Assembly (NCBI RefSeq): GCF_001953305.1
Contig: NZ_MTFE01000010.1
Location: 1,862,715-1,926,714, forward strand
Source of the DNA: Cnuella takakiae
Lineage (GTDB): Bacteria; Bacteroidota; Bacteroidia; Chitinophagales; Chitinophagaceae
Direction of reading: 5' to 3'
DNA length: 64,000 nt
The position numbers were made by a program, and so were the translations under genes. The notes below the pieces were generated by a model. That model ran no database searches, was not told where the DNA came from, and was given only the letters and a program-made list of their open reading frames with translations. Position 1 is the stretch's first letter. Each line of letters starts with the position of its first letter. This document shows positions 16,484 to 25,902 of the stretch, in pieces.

Positions 16484-17874
16484 GCAATTACAAACAAATG
16501 AACAAAACCAAAAGCGGCTTCCGGCAGGTACTGATGCTGGCAGGCATGCTGCTCACCTTTGGGTGGGCGCAGGCGCAGGCGCCCCGCGAGCTGACGCTTA
16601 AGGAAGCGCTCAACTTCGCACTGCAGGCCAACCGCGATGCACGCACCGCACGCCTGGATGTAGAAAATGCGCAATACCAGATCGACGAGGTACGCAGCCG
16701 CGCCCTGCCGCAGATCAACGGCTCTGCGTCGCTGACCCACAACCCGCTGTTGCAGCAAAGCGCCCTGCCCAACATCTTTGGGGCCAACCCCAACCCCAAC
16801 GAAACCATCCTGATCGCATTTGGCCAGAAGTGGAATGCCAATGCAGGGGTATCGCTGTCGCAGGCCCTGTTCGACAAATCAGTGTTTACCGGTTTGAAAG
16901 CTGCCAAGACCACGCAGGAGTTTTACCGCGTCAATGCGCAGCTCACCGAAGAAAACGTGATTGAAAGCGTGGCCACGGCCTACTACCAGTTGCTGGTACA
17001 ACGCCAGCAGGTGGGCGTGCTGGACAGCACCATCAAAAACACCCGCCGGGTACAGGATGTACTGACCGGTCTTTTTGAAAGCGGCCTGGCCAAGAAGATC
17101 GACGTGGACCGCATCAAGGTAAACCTGTCGAACCTCACCAGCCAGCGCCAGCAGCTGCTCAATGGCGTAACCCTGATGGAAAACCAGCTTAAATTTTTGA
17201 TCGGCATGCCCATTCAAACGCCCATTACCATCCCGGATGTAGCCCGCGATGCCATCCAGCCCCAGGCTGTGGCCGTCAATGATGCGGTAAACCTCGACAC
17301 CCGTACCGAGCTGCAGCTGCTCCGCCGCCAGGAAGAGCTGCTGGGTTACCAGAAGGAAGCTTATAAGTCGGAGTACTATCCCAGCCTTTCGCTTGGTGGC
17401 AACTACTCCTACCAGGGTATCAGCAACAAAATGCCCGTGTTTAAAGGCAAGGAGAAGGGGGCCAACTGGTTTGATGTGGCTGCGGTAAGCCTCAACCTGC
17501 GTATCCCCATCTTCAATGGTGGAGCCACCAAGGCTCGCCTGAAGCAGGCCGATGTAAGCATCAGGAAACTGCAGGAAGACATCAACAATACCGGGCTGGC
17601 CCTGAACCTGGCGCATGAAAACGCCAAGACCCAGATCAACAACAGCCTTATTACCCTCAACACCCAGCGCGAGAACGTGGACCTGGCCGAGGAGGTGTAT
17701 GCCAATACGCAGAACAACTACAACAACGGGCTGGCATCGCTCACCGACCTGCTGAATGCAGAAACTTCGCTGACCGAAGCCAACAACAACTATTCGCAGG
17801 CCCTGCTCAACTACCGCGTTGCGGAGATCCAGTTGATCAAGAGCCGCGGTCAACTCAAATCGCTTTTAAACTAA
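16480..17874 (+). CDS. TolC-family outer-membrane efflux channel
   Basis: This protein of up to 464 aa is the outer-membrane duct of the tripartite pump. A signal peptide ends near the GWAQAQA segment. Two OEP repeats follow, with typical helical hairpins: LKEALNFALQANRDARTARLDVENAQYQIDEVRS, VESVATAYYQLLVQRQQV, and NNYNNGLASLTDLLNAETSLTEANNNYSQALLNYRVAEIQLIKSRGQL. Start is ATG 16480, overlapping the TetR stop; ATG 16498 is an alternative that gives a more compact signal peptide. The adaptor gene begins 16 bp downstream. Confidence 0.95.
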   Translation: MSNYKQMNKTKSGFRQVLMLAGMLLTFGWAQAQAPRELTLKEALNFALQANRDARTARLDVENAQYQIDEVRSRALPQINGSASLTHNPLLQQSALPNIFGANPNPNETILIAFGQKWNANAGVSLSQALFDKSVFTGLKAAKTTQEFYRVNAQLTEENVIESVATAYYQLLVQRQQVGVLDSTIKNTRRVQDVLTGLFESGLAKKIDVDRIKVNLSNLTSQRQQLLNGVTLMENQLKFLIGMPIQTPITIPDVARDAIQPQAVAVNDAVNLDTRTELQLLRRQEELLGYQKEAYKSEYYPSLSLGGNYSYQGISNKMPVFKGKEKGANWFDVAAVSLNLRIPIFNGGATKARLKQADVSIRKLQEDINNTGLALNLAHENAKTQINNSLITLNTQRENVDLAEEVYANTQNNYNNGLASLTDLLNAETSLTEANNNYSQALLNYRVAEIQLIKSRGQLKSLLN

Positions 17875-17890
17875 ACCAATAGCAATCGCA

Positions 17891-18967
17891 ATGAGCAAGA
17901 ATAAGATTATGAGGACGCTCCTTACCGTATTGATCGTGGCCGGTTCCATTGGCCTGATCGGTTGGGTACTCACCAACAACAAGAAGAAAAACGCGGAGAA
18001 AACGGCCGTTGTTGCCGAAACTGCTTCAGGCGATGTTGCCGTTCGGGTAAGCCCCGTACAGCAGGATACCCTGGCGGTTGATTTCAGCACCAACGGTAAT
18101 TTCATCCCTGCGCAGCAGCTCAATTTTGCCGCCGAAAATTCGGGTCGTGTTACCCGTGTGCTGGTGGACGAAGGCAGCCGCGTTCGCAAGGGCCAGACCC
18201 TCGCCATCATCGAGGCCGATGTGCTGAACATCGACCTGGAAAGCGCACAGGCCGCTTACCAGAATGCCACCCGCGACCTGCAGCGTTACGAGAACGCCTA
18301 CAAAACCGGCGGCGTAACCCAGCAGCAGCTGGACCAGGCACGCCTGCAGGTGCAAACTGCGCAGGCCCGAGTTTCCTCGGCCCGTGTGCGGGTGGGTGAT
18401 GCCAACGTGCGCTCCTCCATTAATGGTATTGTCAACAAACGCATGATCGAACCCGGCGCCTTTGTTAACCCCGGTACTGCCCTGTTTGAGCTGGTGGATG
18501 TTTCCAAGCTGAAACTTTCCGTAACTGTTAACGAAGGCCAGGTAGCCAACCTGAAAGTAGGCGACAAGGTAAATGTGCGTGCCAGCGTATTCCCCGACCT
18601 CAACTTTGGGGGTACGGTAACCTTTATTGCACCCAAGGCCGATGCTTCGCTCAACTTCCCTGTGGAAATTGAAGTGGCTTCCAATCCCGGGGGTAAACTC
18701 CGCGCCGGTATGTATGGTACTGCGCTTTTTGCATCCGAAAATGCAACCGCTGTAACTACCGTTCCACGGTCCGCTTTTGTGGGTAGCGTAAGCTCCAACC
18801 AGGTATTTGTTGCCGATGGCAATACGGCTAAAATCCGCACCGTGGTTTCCGGCCGTGTGATCGGCGACAAGGTGGAAATCCTGCAAGGCCTCCAGCCCGG
18901 CGACCAGGTGATCGTGAGCGGCCAGATCAATTTGGCTGATGGTTCGAAGATCAATGTGATCAAATAA
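17891..18967 (+). CDS. RND efflux periplasmic adaptor (membrane fusion protein)
   Basis: This 358-aa adaptor bridges the inner-membrane pump and TolC. An N-terminal membrane anchor (about residues 8-28) is followed by a lipoyl/barrel-sandwich half (FAAENSGRVTRVLVDEGSRVRKGQTLAIIEAD). Next come an alpha-hairpin (about 115-170), the second lipoyl half (INGIVNKRMIEPGAFVNPGTALFELVDVSKL), and a beta-barrel plus membrane-proximal domain ending LQPGDQVIVSGQINLADGSKINVIK. It lies between TolC and the permease. The 180-bp gap before the permease holds a large inverted repeat. Confidence 0.95.
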   Translation: MSKNKIMRTLLTVLIVAGSIGLIGWVLTNNKKKNAEKTAVVAETASGDVAVRVSPVQQDTLAVDFSTNGNFIPAQQLNFAAENSGRVTRVLVDEGSRVRKGQTLAIIEADVLNIDLESAQAAYQNATRDLQRYENAYKTGGVTQQQLDQARLQVQTAQARVSSARVRVGDANVRSSINGIVNKRMIEPGAFVNPGTALFELVDVSKLKLSVTVNEGQVANLKVGDKVNVRASVFPDLNFGGTVTFIAPKADASLNFPVEIEVASNPGGKLRAGMYGTALFASENATAVTTVPRSAFVGSVSSNQVFVADGNTAKIRTVVSGRVIGDKVEILQGLQPGDQVIVSGQINLADGSKINVIK

Positions 18968-19112
18968 TGAGTGAGGAGTGATGAGTATTGAGTAGTGAGT
19001 AATGAGTGAAGAACGATAGTTGAATTAAGTTCAAAGATGATCAGCACACGAAAGCAGCAACAATAACCTGCAGACGACCCACTCATTACTCATCACTCCT
19101 CACTCATTTTTT
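18966..19112. repeat. ATGAGTGAGGAG word element with a perfect 22-bp inverted repeat
   Basis: The left arm 18966-18987 overlaps the adaptor stop codon and is the exact reverse complement of 19087-19108. A T-run follows (to 19112). The arms consist of ~7-9 nt words such as ATGAGTG, AGGAGTG and ATGAGTA, and further copies (TTGAGTAGTGAG, TAATGAGTG) lie in the loop. The hairpin sits between adaptor and permease genes of one operon, so it could attenuate or stabilise part of the mRNA. Confidence 0.85.
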
Positions 19113-19147
19113 CATCGCTGCCTTTTACAATTGAAACAACCAATTAC

Positions 19148-22100
19148 ATGAAACTCGCAGAAGTATCTATAAAACGCCCCACGCTGGTGATCGTACTGTT
19201 TACAGTATTGATCCTGGGTGGGCTGTTAAGCTATTCTACGCTGAACTACGAGCTGCTGCCCAAGTTCAGCCCCTCGGTGGTATCAGTTACCACCATTTAC
19301 CCCGGTGCTTCGCCTTCGGAGGTGGAGAACACGGTATCTAAAAAAATCGAGGACGCCGTGTCGTCGATGGAAAACATCAAGAAGCTCGACACCCGTTCCT
19401 TCGAGAGTGTGTCGTCGGTGGTGATCACCCTCAACAGCGGTACCGATGTGGACTATGCACTGAACGACGCACAGCGCCGGATCAATGCCATCCTGAAGGA
19501 CCTGCCCGAAGACGTAGACCCGCCTTCGCTCAACAAGTTCTCGCTGGATGACCTCCCCATTATGACCCTCTCAGCTTCGGGCAAGATGGACGAAGCAGGC
19601 TTTTACGACCTGATGGACAAACGCATTGCACCGGTGCTGAGCCGCGTGGAAGGCGTAGCCCAGGTAAACCTGGTTGGCGGACAGGAACGTGAGATCCAGG
19701 TAAGCATCGACGCCAATAAGCTGGAAGGTTATGGACTTTCGCTGTTGCAGGTGCAAAACGCCATTCTCTCTTCCAACCTCGACTTCCCCACCGGTAGCGT
19801 GCAAACCCGCGAGCAGGACGTACTGATCCGCCTGTCTGGTAAGTACCGCAACGTGGAGGAACTCCGCAACCTCGTAATCGCATCGCCTACCGGCGCACAG
19901 ATCCGCCTGTCGGAAGTAGCGGATGTGCAGGATGCCCAGAAAGATGTGGATAAGATCGCAAGGGTAAACCAGCAAAGCGCCATTGCCGTACAGGTGATTA
20001 AGCAGAGCGATGCCAACGCCGTGGGTGTGAGCGAGCAGATCCGGGCTTCCATTGAGAAGCTGGAAAAGGACTATGCTGCACAGGGCCTCACCATTGCCGT
20101 TGCCAACGACTCTTCGGTGTACACCCTGCAATCAGCCGACGCGGTAATCCATGACCTGATTCTTGCCATTGTGCTGGTAGCATTTGTGATGTTGTTCTTC
20201 CTCCACAGCATCCGCAATGCCCTCATTGTAATGGTGGCCATTCCCGCATCGCTCATCGCCACCTTTATTGGTATGGCCCTGCTGGGTTATACCCTCAACC
20301 TGATGTCGTTGCTGGCCCTTTCGCTAGTAGTAGGTATCCTGGTGGATGACGCCATTGTGGTACTGGAGAATATTTACCGCCACATGGAGATGGGTAAGAA
20401 CCGCGTACGTGCATCCTACGATGCCACCAAGGAGATCGGTTTTACCGTAACCTCTATTACGTTGGTAATTGTAGTGGTATTTGTACCTATTGCTCTGAGT
20501 ACCGGTTTGGCTGCCGATATCATCAAGCAGTTTGCCGTAACGGTATCCATTGCCACCCTGCTGTCTTTGCTGTCCTCTTTTACCATCGTTCCCTGGCTGT
20601 CGTCAAGGTTTGGTAAACTGGAGCGGGTGTCGGATAAGAACATCTTTGGCCGCATCATCATTGGTTTTGAGCGTGGCCTCAACCGCTTTACCGAGTGGGT
20701 GGGTAGCATCCTGAAATGGTCGCTGGCGCACAAAAAGACTACCCTGGCAGTTGTGTTTGCACTGCTATTCGGGTCCTTCTACCTTCTGGGTGCCGGCTTT
20801 ATTGGTGCCGAGTTCTTTGCCAAGAGCGACAGGGGCGAGTTCCTGGTGCAGATCGAAATGCCCAAAGATGCCTCCATCGAGCAAACCAATGCCATGACGC
20901 AGCGCGCCGAGAACTACCTGCGTGGCAAACGGGAAGTGACCAAAGTGATCACCACCGTTGGCCAGTCTTCGGAAGGCATGGGTGCTTCGCAGTCCACGCC
21001 CTACAAGTCGGAGATCAACGTACAGCTGGTAGACAAAAAGGAGCGTGCAGATGCTTCCAATATCTATGCGGCCAAAATCAAAAAAGAGCTGGAGCCCGTA
21101 CTGGTGGGCGCCAAGGTAAAGACCGTACCGGTGAGCATCCTCGGTTCTGCCGAGCAGGCGCCCCTGGCACTGGTGGTGACCGGTCCCGAGCTCGATAGCG
21201 TAATGACCTTTGCCAATGCGGCCATGGCCGAACTGAAGAAGGTACAGGGTGCTACCGAGATGCGCCTTTCCGTTGAATCGGGCAACCCCGAGATCAACGT
21301 ACAGGTAGACCGCGACAAGATGGCCGCACTGGGTCTTTCGCTGAGCACCGTAGGTGCCACCATGCAAACCGCATTTAGTGGCAATACCAATGGTAAGTTC
21401 CGCCAGGGCGAATACGAATATGATATCAATATCCGCTATGGGTCGTTCAACCGCCAAAGCATCCAGGACGTGAGCAATCTTTTGTTCATCAACAATAAGG
21501 GTGAGCAGATCCGACTGGCGCAATTTGCAGCCGTTAAGGAAAGCTCGGGCCCCAGCCAGCTGGAGCGCCGCGACAAGAGCACTTCGGTAACCGTGCAGGC
21601 CCAGACCGTTGGCCGTCCTACCGGTACTGTTGCCGCCGAATGGCAGGCCGCTTTCGATAAGCTGCGCCGCCCCACTGGTGTAAGCTATGTGTGGAGCGGT
21701 GATATGGAAAACCAGAGCGAAGGTTTTGGTTCGCTGGGTATTGCCCTGCTGGCTGCCATCGTACTGGTATACCTCATCATGGTGGCCCTGTACAACAGCT
21801 TTGTGTATCCCTTCGTGGTACTGTTCTCGATACCGTTGTCCATCATCGGTGCCCTGCTGGCACTGGCGCTCACCAACAACTCGCTGAACCTGTTTACCAT
21901 CCTGGGTCTGATCATGCTGATTGGCCTGGTGGCCAAGAACGCCATCATGCTGGTGGACTTTACCAACCAGCGGAAGGCTGAAGGTGCCAGCACCTATCAG
22001 GCCCTGCTGGATGCCAACCATGCCCGTCTGCGGCCCATCCTGATGACCACCATTGCAATGGTAATCGGTATGCTGCCCATCGCCATCGCATCGGGTGCCG

Positions 22101-22321
22101 GTGCCGAATGGAAGAACGGCCTTGCTTGGGTAATCATCGGTGGTTTGGTATCCTCGTTGTTCCTCACCCTGGTGGTGGTGCCGGTGATGTATTCAATCTT
22201 TGACAAGCTGATTGCAAAAGCAAGACGTGGTAAAAAGGAATTAGCTGTTGAGGAACTGATGACGGAAGATTATGAAGAAGTAGAAGTGGAAGAACACCAG
22301 TTCAACCCCGCACATATTTAG
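19148..22321 (+). CDS. RND multidrug efflux permease (HAE-1/AcrB type)
   Basis: This 1057-aa inner-membrane proton/drug antiporter opens with the typical MKLAEVSIKRPTLVIVLFTVLIL. It has two periplasmic porter halves and 12 expected membrane helices. The proton-relay pair is Asp400-Asp401 in LVVGILVDDAIVVLENIYRHME, and the second-half motif GLIMLIGLVAKNAIMLVDFTNQ is present. The length fits the family. It completes the TolC-adaptor-RND set. Substrates cannot be deduced. A strong terminator follows. Confidence 0.96.
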   Translation: MKLAEVSIKRPTLVIVLFTVLILGGLLSYSTLNYELLPKFSPSVVSVTTIYPGASPSEVENTVSKKIEDAVSSMENIKKLDTRSFESVSSVVITLNSGTDVDYALNDAQRRINAILKDLPEDVDPPSLNKFSLDDLPIMTLSASGKMDEAGFYDLMDKRIAPVLSRVEGVAQVNLVGGQEREIQVSIDANKLEGYGLSLLQVQNAILSSNLDFPTGSVQTREQDVLIRLSGKYRNVEELRNLVIASPTGAQIRLSEVADVQDAQKDVDKIARVNQQSAIAVQVIKQSDANAVGVSEQIRASIEKLEKDYAAQGLTIAVANDSSVYTLQSADAVIHDLILAIVLVAFVMLFFLHSIRNALIVMVAIPASLIATFIGMALLGYTLNLMSLLALSLVVGILVDDAIVVLENIYRHMEMGKNRVRASYDATKEIGFTVTSITLVIVVVFVPIALSTGLAADIIKQFAVTVSIATLLSLLSSFTIVPWLSSRFGKLERVSDKNIFGRIIIGFERGLNRFTEWVGSILKWSLAHKKTTLAVVFALLFGSFYLLGAGFIGAEFFAKSDRGEFLVQIEMPKDASIEQTNAMTQRAENYLRGKREVTKVITTVGQSSEGMGASQSTPYKSEINVQLVDKKERADASNIYAAKIKKELEPVLVGAKVKTVPVSILGSAEQAPLALVVTGPELDSVMTFANAAMAELKKVQGATEMRLSVESGNPEINVQVDRDKMAALGLSLSTVGATMQTAFSGNTNGKFRQGEYEYDINIRYGSFNRQSIQDVSNLLFINNKGEQIRLAQFAAVKESSGPSQLERRDKSTSVTVQAQTVGRPTGTVAAEWQAAFDKLRRPTGVSYVWSGDMENQSEGFGSLGIALLAAIVLVYLIMVALYNSFVYPFVVLFSIPLSIIGALLALALTNNSLNLFTILGLIMLIGLVAKNAIMLVDFTNQRKAEGASTYQALLDANHARLRPILMTTIAMVIGMLPIAIASGAGAEWKNGLAWVIIGGLVSSLFLTLVVVPVMYSIFDKLIAKARRGKKELAVEELMTEDYEEVEVEEHQFNPAHI

Positions 22322-22697
22322 TTGGTTTGATGGTTAGTTTGGTTAACAAGCAGGGGCTTTGTCCCCTGCTTTTTTTGTGCTTATAAGGGAGAAAATGGGA
22401 AGTATGGTGGGGGGGTTGTAGAAAAAATGTCTTCGAGAGGGTAAGATTTAAACTTAATGGGATGGAACAAATGTTCAAGTCAGATTGATTTTATTTAAAA
22501 TATATAAAATACTTGCTAAATTAAGTGGTTCCTTCTTCTATAGTGAATAACTGATTCTGCTATTTGAAACCAAAACAGAAGGCCACCTGTATAAAAGCCA
22601 TTTTGCTTGCCACAACAGCGGGTACCTTTTAAACCTACCTCCCCGCACCACAGATTGCTTCTATTAATTTCCTGAAATACAATTCAAATCACCATTT
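22322..22697. other. Intergenic region between the efflux operon and SusC 2
   Basis: The 376-bp gap contains the efflux terminator (22349-22376) and then an AT-rich tract (about 22480-22530) that probably includes the promoter for the next susC-like gene. I found no exact TAnnTTTG box with a TTG at the right spacing. No small ORF is supported. Confidence 0.5.
22349..22376 (+). terminator. Terminator of the efflux operon
   Basis: AGCAGGGG (22349-22356) pairs perfectly with CCCCTGCT (22363-22370) around a 6-nt loop, followed by seven T. Confidence 0.95.
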
Positions 22698-25600
22698 ATG
22701 AGATCTAGCTTACCATTATGGAAAGGGTGTTTTGTGTGGGTGACCCAACGTTACCATCCACCAACGCTGCTTTTATTGCTGCTGCTATTTTCTTTTCAAA
22801 CCCTTTTGGCGCAGTCGCCTGTACGGGGTAAAATAATGTCGGGCGATCTGGCCCTGGCCAATGTAACGGTGCAGATCAAGGGCACCAATACGGCTACCCA
22901 AACCGACAACGATGGCAACTTCTCCATCGTGGCGCCACCAAACGCAACACTTGTGATCAGCGCCATCGGCTATGCTACGCAAGAGGTGGCTGTCAACAAC
23001 CGCACTTCCGTAAACATTGCCCTTACCAACAACACCACCCAGCTCGACCAGGTGGTAGTGGTGGGTTATGGTACCCAGCGCCGCGCCACCGTTACAGGGG
23101 CCATTGCCAATGTAAGTGGCAAAACCGTAGCCGAGCTGCCGGTGCCCAATATTTCGCAGGCCCTGCAGGGCCGCGTGGCAGGGGTGCAGGTAACCAATAA
23201 CGGTAGCCCCGGTACCCAGCCCATTGTGCGCATCCGCGGTATCAGTTCTATTTCCTTTGCTTCCGACCCCCTGTACGTGGTGGATGGTTTCCCCACCGGC
23301 GACCTTTCTACCATCGACACCCGGGATATTGAGTCGGTAGACGTGTTGAAAGATGCTTCTGCCGCTGCCATCTATGGCTCGCGTGCCACCAACGGTGTGA
23401 TCATGATCACCACCAAAAAAGGCCGCCGCGATGGCAAGGTGCATGTAAGCCTCGACTCTTATTATGGCATCCAGGAAGTAACCAGCCGCCTCGACCTGCT
23501 CGATACCGAAGGATTCAAAAAATACGCACAGGCCTACCGTGGCAGCCTTCCCGGCCGCCTGTTACCGCCAGAGGTGGATAAACCCATCTACGCCGGTGCC
23601 AACCAAACTTATGGCCAAACCAATACCGACTGGCAGGATGCTTACTTCCGGACCGGCACCATGACCCAACACAACATTGGCCTGAGCGGCGGCAATGATG
23701 TGTCGCGCTTTTATACCTCTGCGGGTTATATGGACCAGCAGGGTACGGCACCCAGTGTGGCCTACCGCCGGTACAATTTCCGGATCAACTCCGACCATAA
23801 TTTCGGGCGTTTCACCTTTGGCCAAAACCTGTACGGTGCTTATGGCGACCAGGGTTACGACAACAACGAAACAGGCTCCCGCACCAACCTGGTAAACGTG
23901 ATCAGGATGATGCCCCATATGCCTGTGTTCGACCCCACTTCCAATGGTGGCTACCGCGGTGTAAACAGCGTGCTGGATGGCGGCGATCCCACCAACCCTG
24001 TTGAGGATGCCGCCCTTAAAAATCCCGGCAGCAGGCGTACGGCAAAAATCCTGGGTACGGCATTCCTGGAAGTAAACTTTACCCGCTGGCTGAAGTTCCG
24101 CTCCACTTTTGGGATTGATTATGCCAATGGACTCGATTACCGCTTCTCTCCCATATTTAATAACAATGGTACTGTTGCCGGCTCCAGCGCCACCGTGGCT
24201 ACGGTTACCAACAACCGTTCTGCCTCCACGGTATTGCTGTTTACCGAGCAGCTTTCTTTTGACAAAACCTTTGGCGACCACCATGTAAACGCCATTGCCG
24301 TATACGAACAGCAGGGCCAGAAAATACGCAATGAAAACGCCAGCGGCCAGCAGCCATCCAACGAACTGCGCACCCTCAACAATGCCAGCAATGTGGCTGT
24401 GCAAACCCTTTACGGCGAAAACACCCTGATGTCGGTGCTGGGCCGGGTGAACTATGACTACCGGAGTAAGTACCTGGTAAGTGCCGCCATCCGCCGGGAT
24501 GGTTTGTCGGTATGGGCGCCCGGTAAAAAATGGGCCACCTTCCCCTCTGCATCCATAGGCTGGCGCATCGACCAGGAAGAGTTCATGAAGGGTGCTTCCA
24601 AAATTTCTGAATTGAAACTGCGTGCCGGTTATGGCGTTACGGGCCTCAACGGCGTGGTGCTGGGCAACACACCCTGGCTTGTAACGGTAAACGCCAACAG
24701 TGCGGCCTATCCTTTTGGCAACAGCCTGACCGCTGGGCCCGCATCTTCCATCCAGCGCCTGGGCAACCGCGACCTGGAGTGGGAAAAAACCAAGCAACTC
24801 AACATCGGTGTGGACCTGGGCCTGCTGCGCAACAGGATCACCCTGTCGGCTGAGTATTTTAACCGTAAAACCGACAACCTAATCCTGAGCGTGCCCCTGC
24901 CACCTTCGATGGGCTTTATTACCAGCACCGTATCGCAAAACATCGGGGCCATGGAAAACAACGGTGTGGAACTGCAGCTGGGCTACAACGACCGCGAAGG
25001 CGATTTTAAATGGAATGCCAATGCCAACTTCAGCGCCATCAAGAACAGGGTTACCCGGATGGCTCCCGGCGTAAGCAATATTGAAGCGGGTTCCGACGCC
25101 GACTTTGGTGCCGACAATATTACCCGCACCCAGGTAGGCGAGGCCATCCAATCGTTTTACGGCTGGGTGGTGGAAGGCATCTTCCAGGATTCTGCCGATG
25201 TGCGTGGTCATGCCAAGCAAAGGGACGGTACCGGCCCCGGCGACCTCAAGTTTGCTGACCTCGACAAAAATGGTGTGATCGACCGCGAAGACCGCCGTTT
25301 CCTGGGCAGCTTCCTGCCCAAGTATACCTATGCCTTCAATCTGGGCGCCAACTACCGCAACTTTGATGTGTCTGTTTTCTTCCAGGGTGTGCAGGGCAAC
25401 AAAATTTACAATGCCACCCGCGTGATCACCGAAGGCATGGTGCGTTTCTTTAATGCCGGCACACAGGTGCTGAATGCATGGACGCCTGCCAACAGGAACA
25501 CCAATATTCCCCGTGCCGCCTCGAGCGATCCCAACCAGAATGCAAGGCCTTCAACCCGCTTCCTGGAAGACGGATCTTACCTGCGGTTGAAGAACCTCAT

Positions 25601-25829
25601 CCTGGCTTACAACGTTCCCGGCAACACCTTGCAGTCGCTTACAAAAGGTACGGTTAGCAATTTCCGCATTTATGTTTCGGCGCAAAACCTGTTGACCCTA
25701 ACTGATTACTCGGGTTACGATCCGGAAGTGGGCAACCGCACTCCGGGTTCTTCGCTCACCAACGGCATCGACTTCGCTGTGTACCCACAGCCCAAGTCGT
25801 ACCAAATAGGTGTGCAGGTAAATTTTTAA
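22698..25829 (+). CDS. SusC-like TonB-dependent outer-membrane transporter 2
   Basis: This 1043-aa SusC homologue has a long N-terminus ending in a signal peptide (poly-Leu core, cleavage near residue 39, TLLAQ). A CarboxypepD_reg-like domain (about 42-120) follows. The plug begins with LDQVVVVGYGTQRRATVTGA and contains DASAAAIYGSRATNGVIMITT; the large barrel ends IGVQVNF. The start is ATG 22698; no later in-frame Met would keep the signal peptide. It forms a unit with a SusD-like lipoprotein (74 bp downstream) and an ASPIC/UnbV protein. No anti-sigma STN domain is visible, so it is a transporter rather than a FecA-type transducer. The substrate is unknown. Confidence 0.95.
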   Translation: MRSSLPLWKGCFVWVTQRYHPPTLLLLLLLFSFQTLLAQSPVRGKIMSGDLALANVTVQIKGTNTATQTDNDGNFSIVAPPNATLVISAIGYATQEVAVNNRTSVNIALTNNTTQLDQVVVVGYGTQRRATVTGAIANVSGKTVAELPVPNISQALQGRVAGVQVTNNGSPGTQPIVRIRGISSISFASDPLYVVDGFPTGDLSTIDTRDIESVDVLKDASAAAIYGSRATNGVIMITTKKGRRDGKVHVSLDSYYGIQEVTSRLDLLDTEGFKKYAQAYRGSLPGRLLPPEVDKPIYAGANQTYGQTNTDWQDAYFRTGTMTQHNIGLSGGNDVSRFYTSAGYMDQQGTAPSVAYRRYNFRINSDHNFGRFTFGQNLYGAYGDQGYDNNETGSRTNLVNVIRMMPHMPVFDPTSNGGYRGVNSVLDGGDPTNPVEDAALKNPGSRRTAKILGTAFLEVNFTRWLKFRSTFGIDYANGLDYRFSPIFNNNGTVAGSSATVATVTNNRSASTVLLFTEQLSFDKTFGDHHVNAIAVYEQQGQKIRNENASGQQPSNELRTLNNASNVAVQTLYGENTLMSVLGRVNYDYRSKYLVSAAIRRDGLSVWAPGKKWATFPSASIGWRIDQEEFMKGASKISELKLRAGYGVTGLNGVVLGNTPWLVTVNANSAAYPFGNSLTAGPASSIQRLGNRDLEWEKTKQLNIGVDLGLLRNRITLSAEYFNRKTDNLILSVPLPPSMGFITSTVSQNIGAMENNGVELQLGYNDREGDFKWNANANFSAIKNRVTRMAPGVSNIEAGSDADFGADNITRTQVGEAIQSFYGWVVEGIFQDSADVRGHAKQRDGTGPGDLKFADLDKNGVIDREDRRFLGSFLPKYTYAFNLGANYRNFDVSVFFQGVQGNKIYNATRVITEGMVRFFNAGTQVLNAWTPANRNTNIPRAASSDPNQNARPSTRFLEDGSYLRLKNLILAYNVPGNTLQSLTKGTVSNFRIYVSAQNLLTLTDYSGYDPEVGNRTPGSSLTNGIDFAVYPQPKSYQIGVQVNF

Positions 25830-25902
25830 GGAACTGTCGCTAAACGATTCCAATTACCCGCCGCCTGGCGGAATAAAATATGGAACATCAAACTAAAGGA
25901 TC

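Noticed and set aside
20765-22021. 418-aa open frame on the minus strand
   Set aside because: Antisense to the RND permease; composition is that of a reversed membrane-protein gene.
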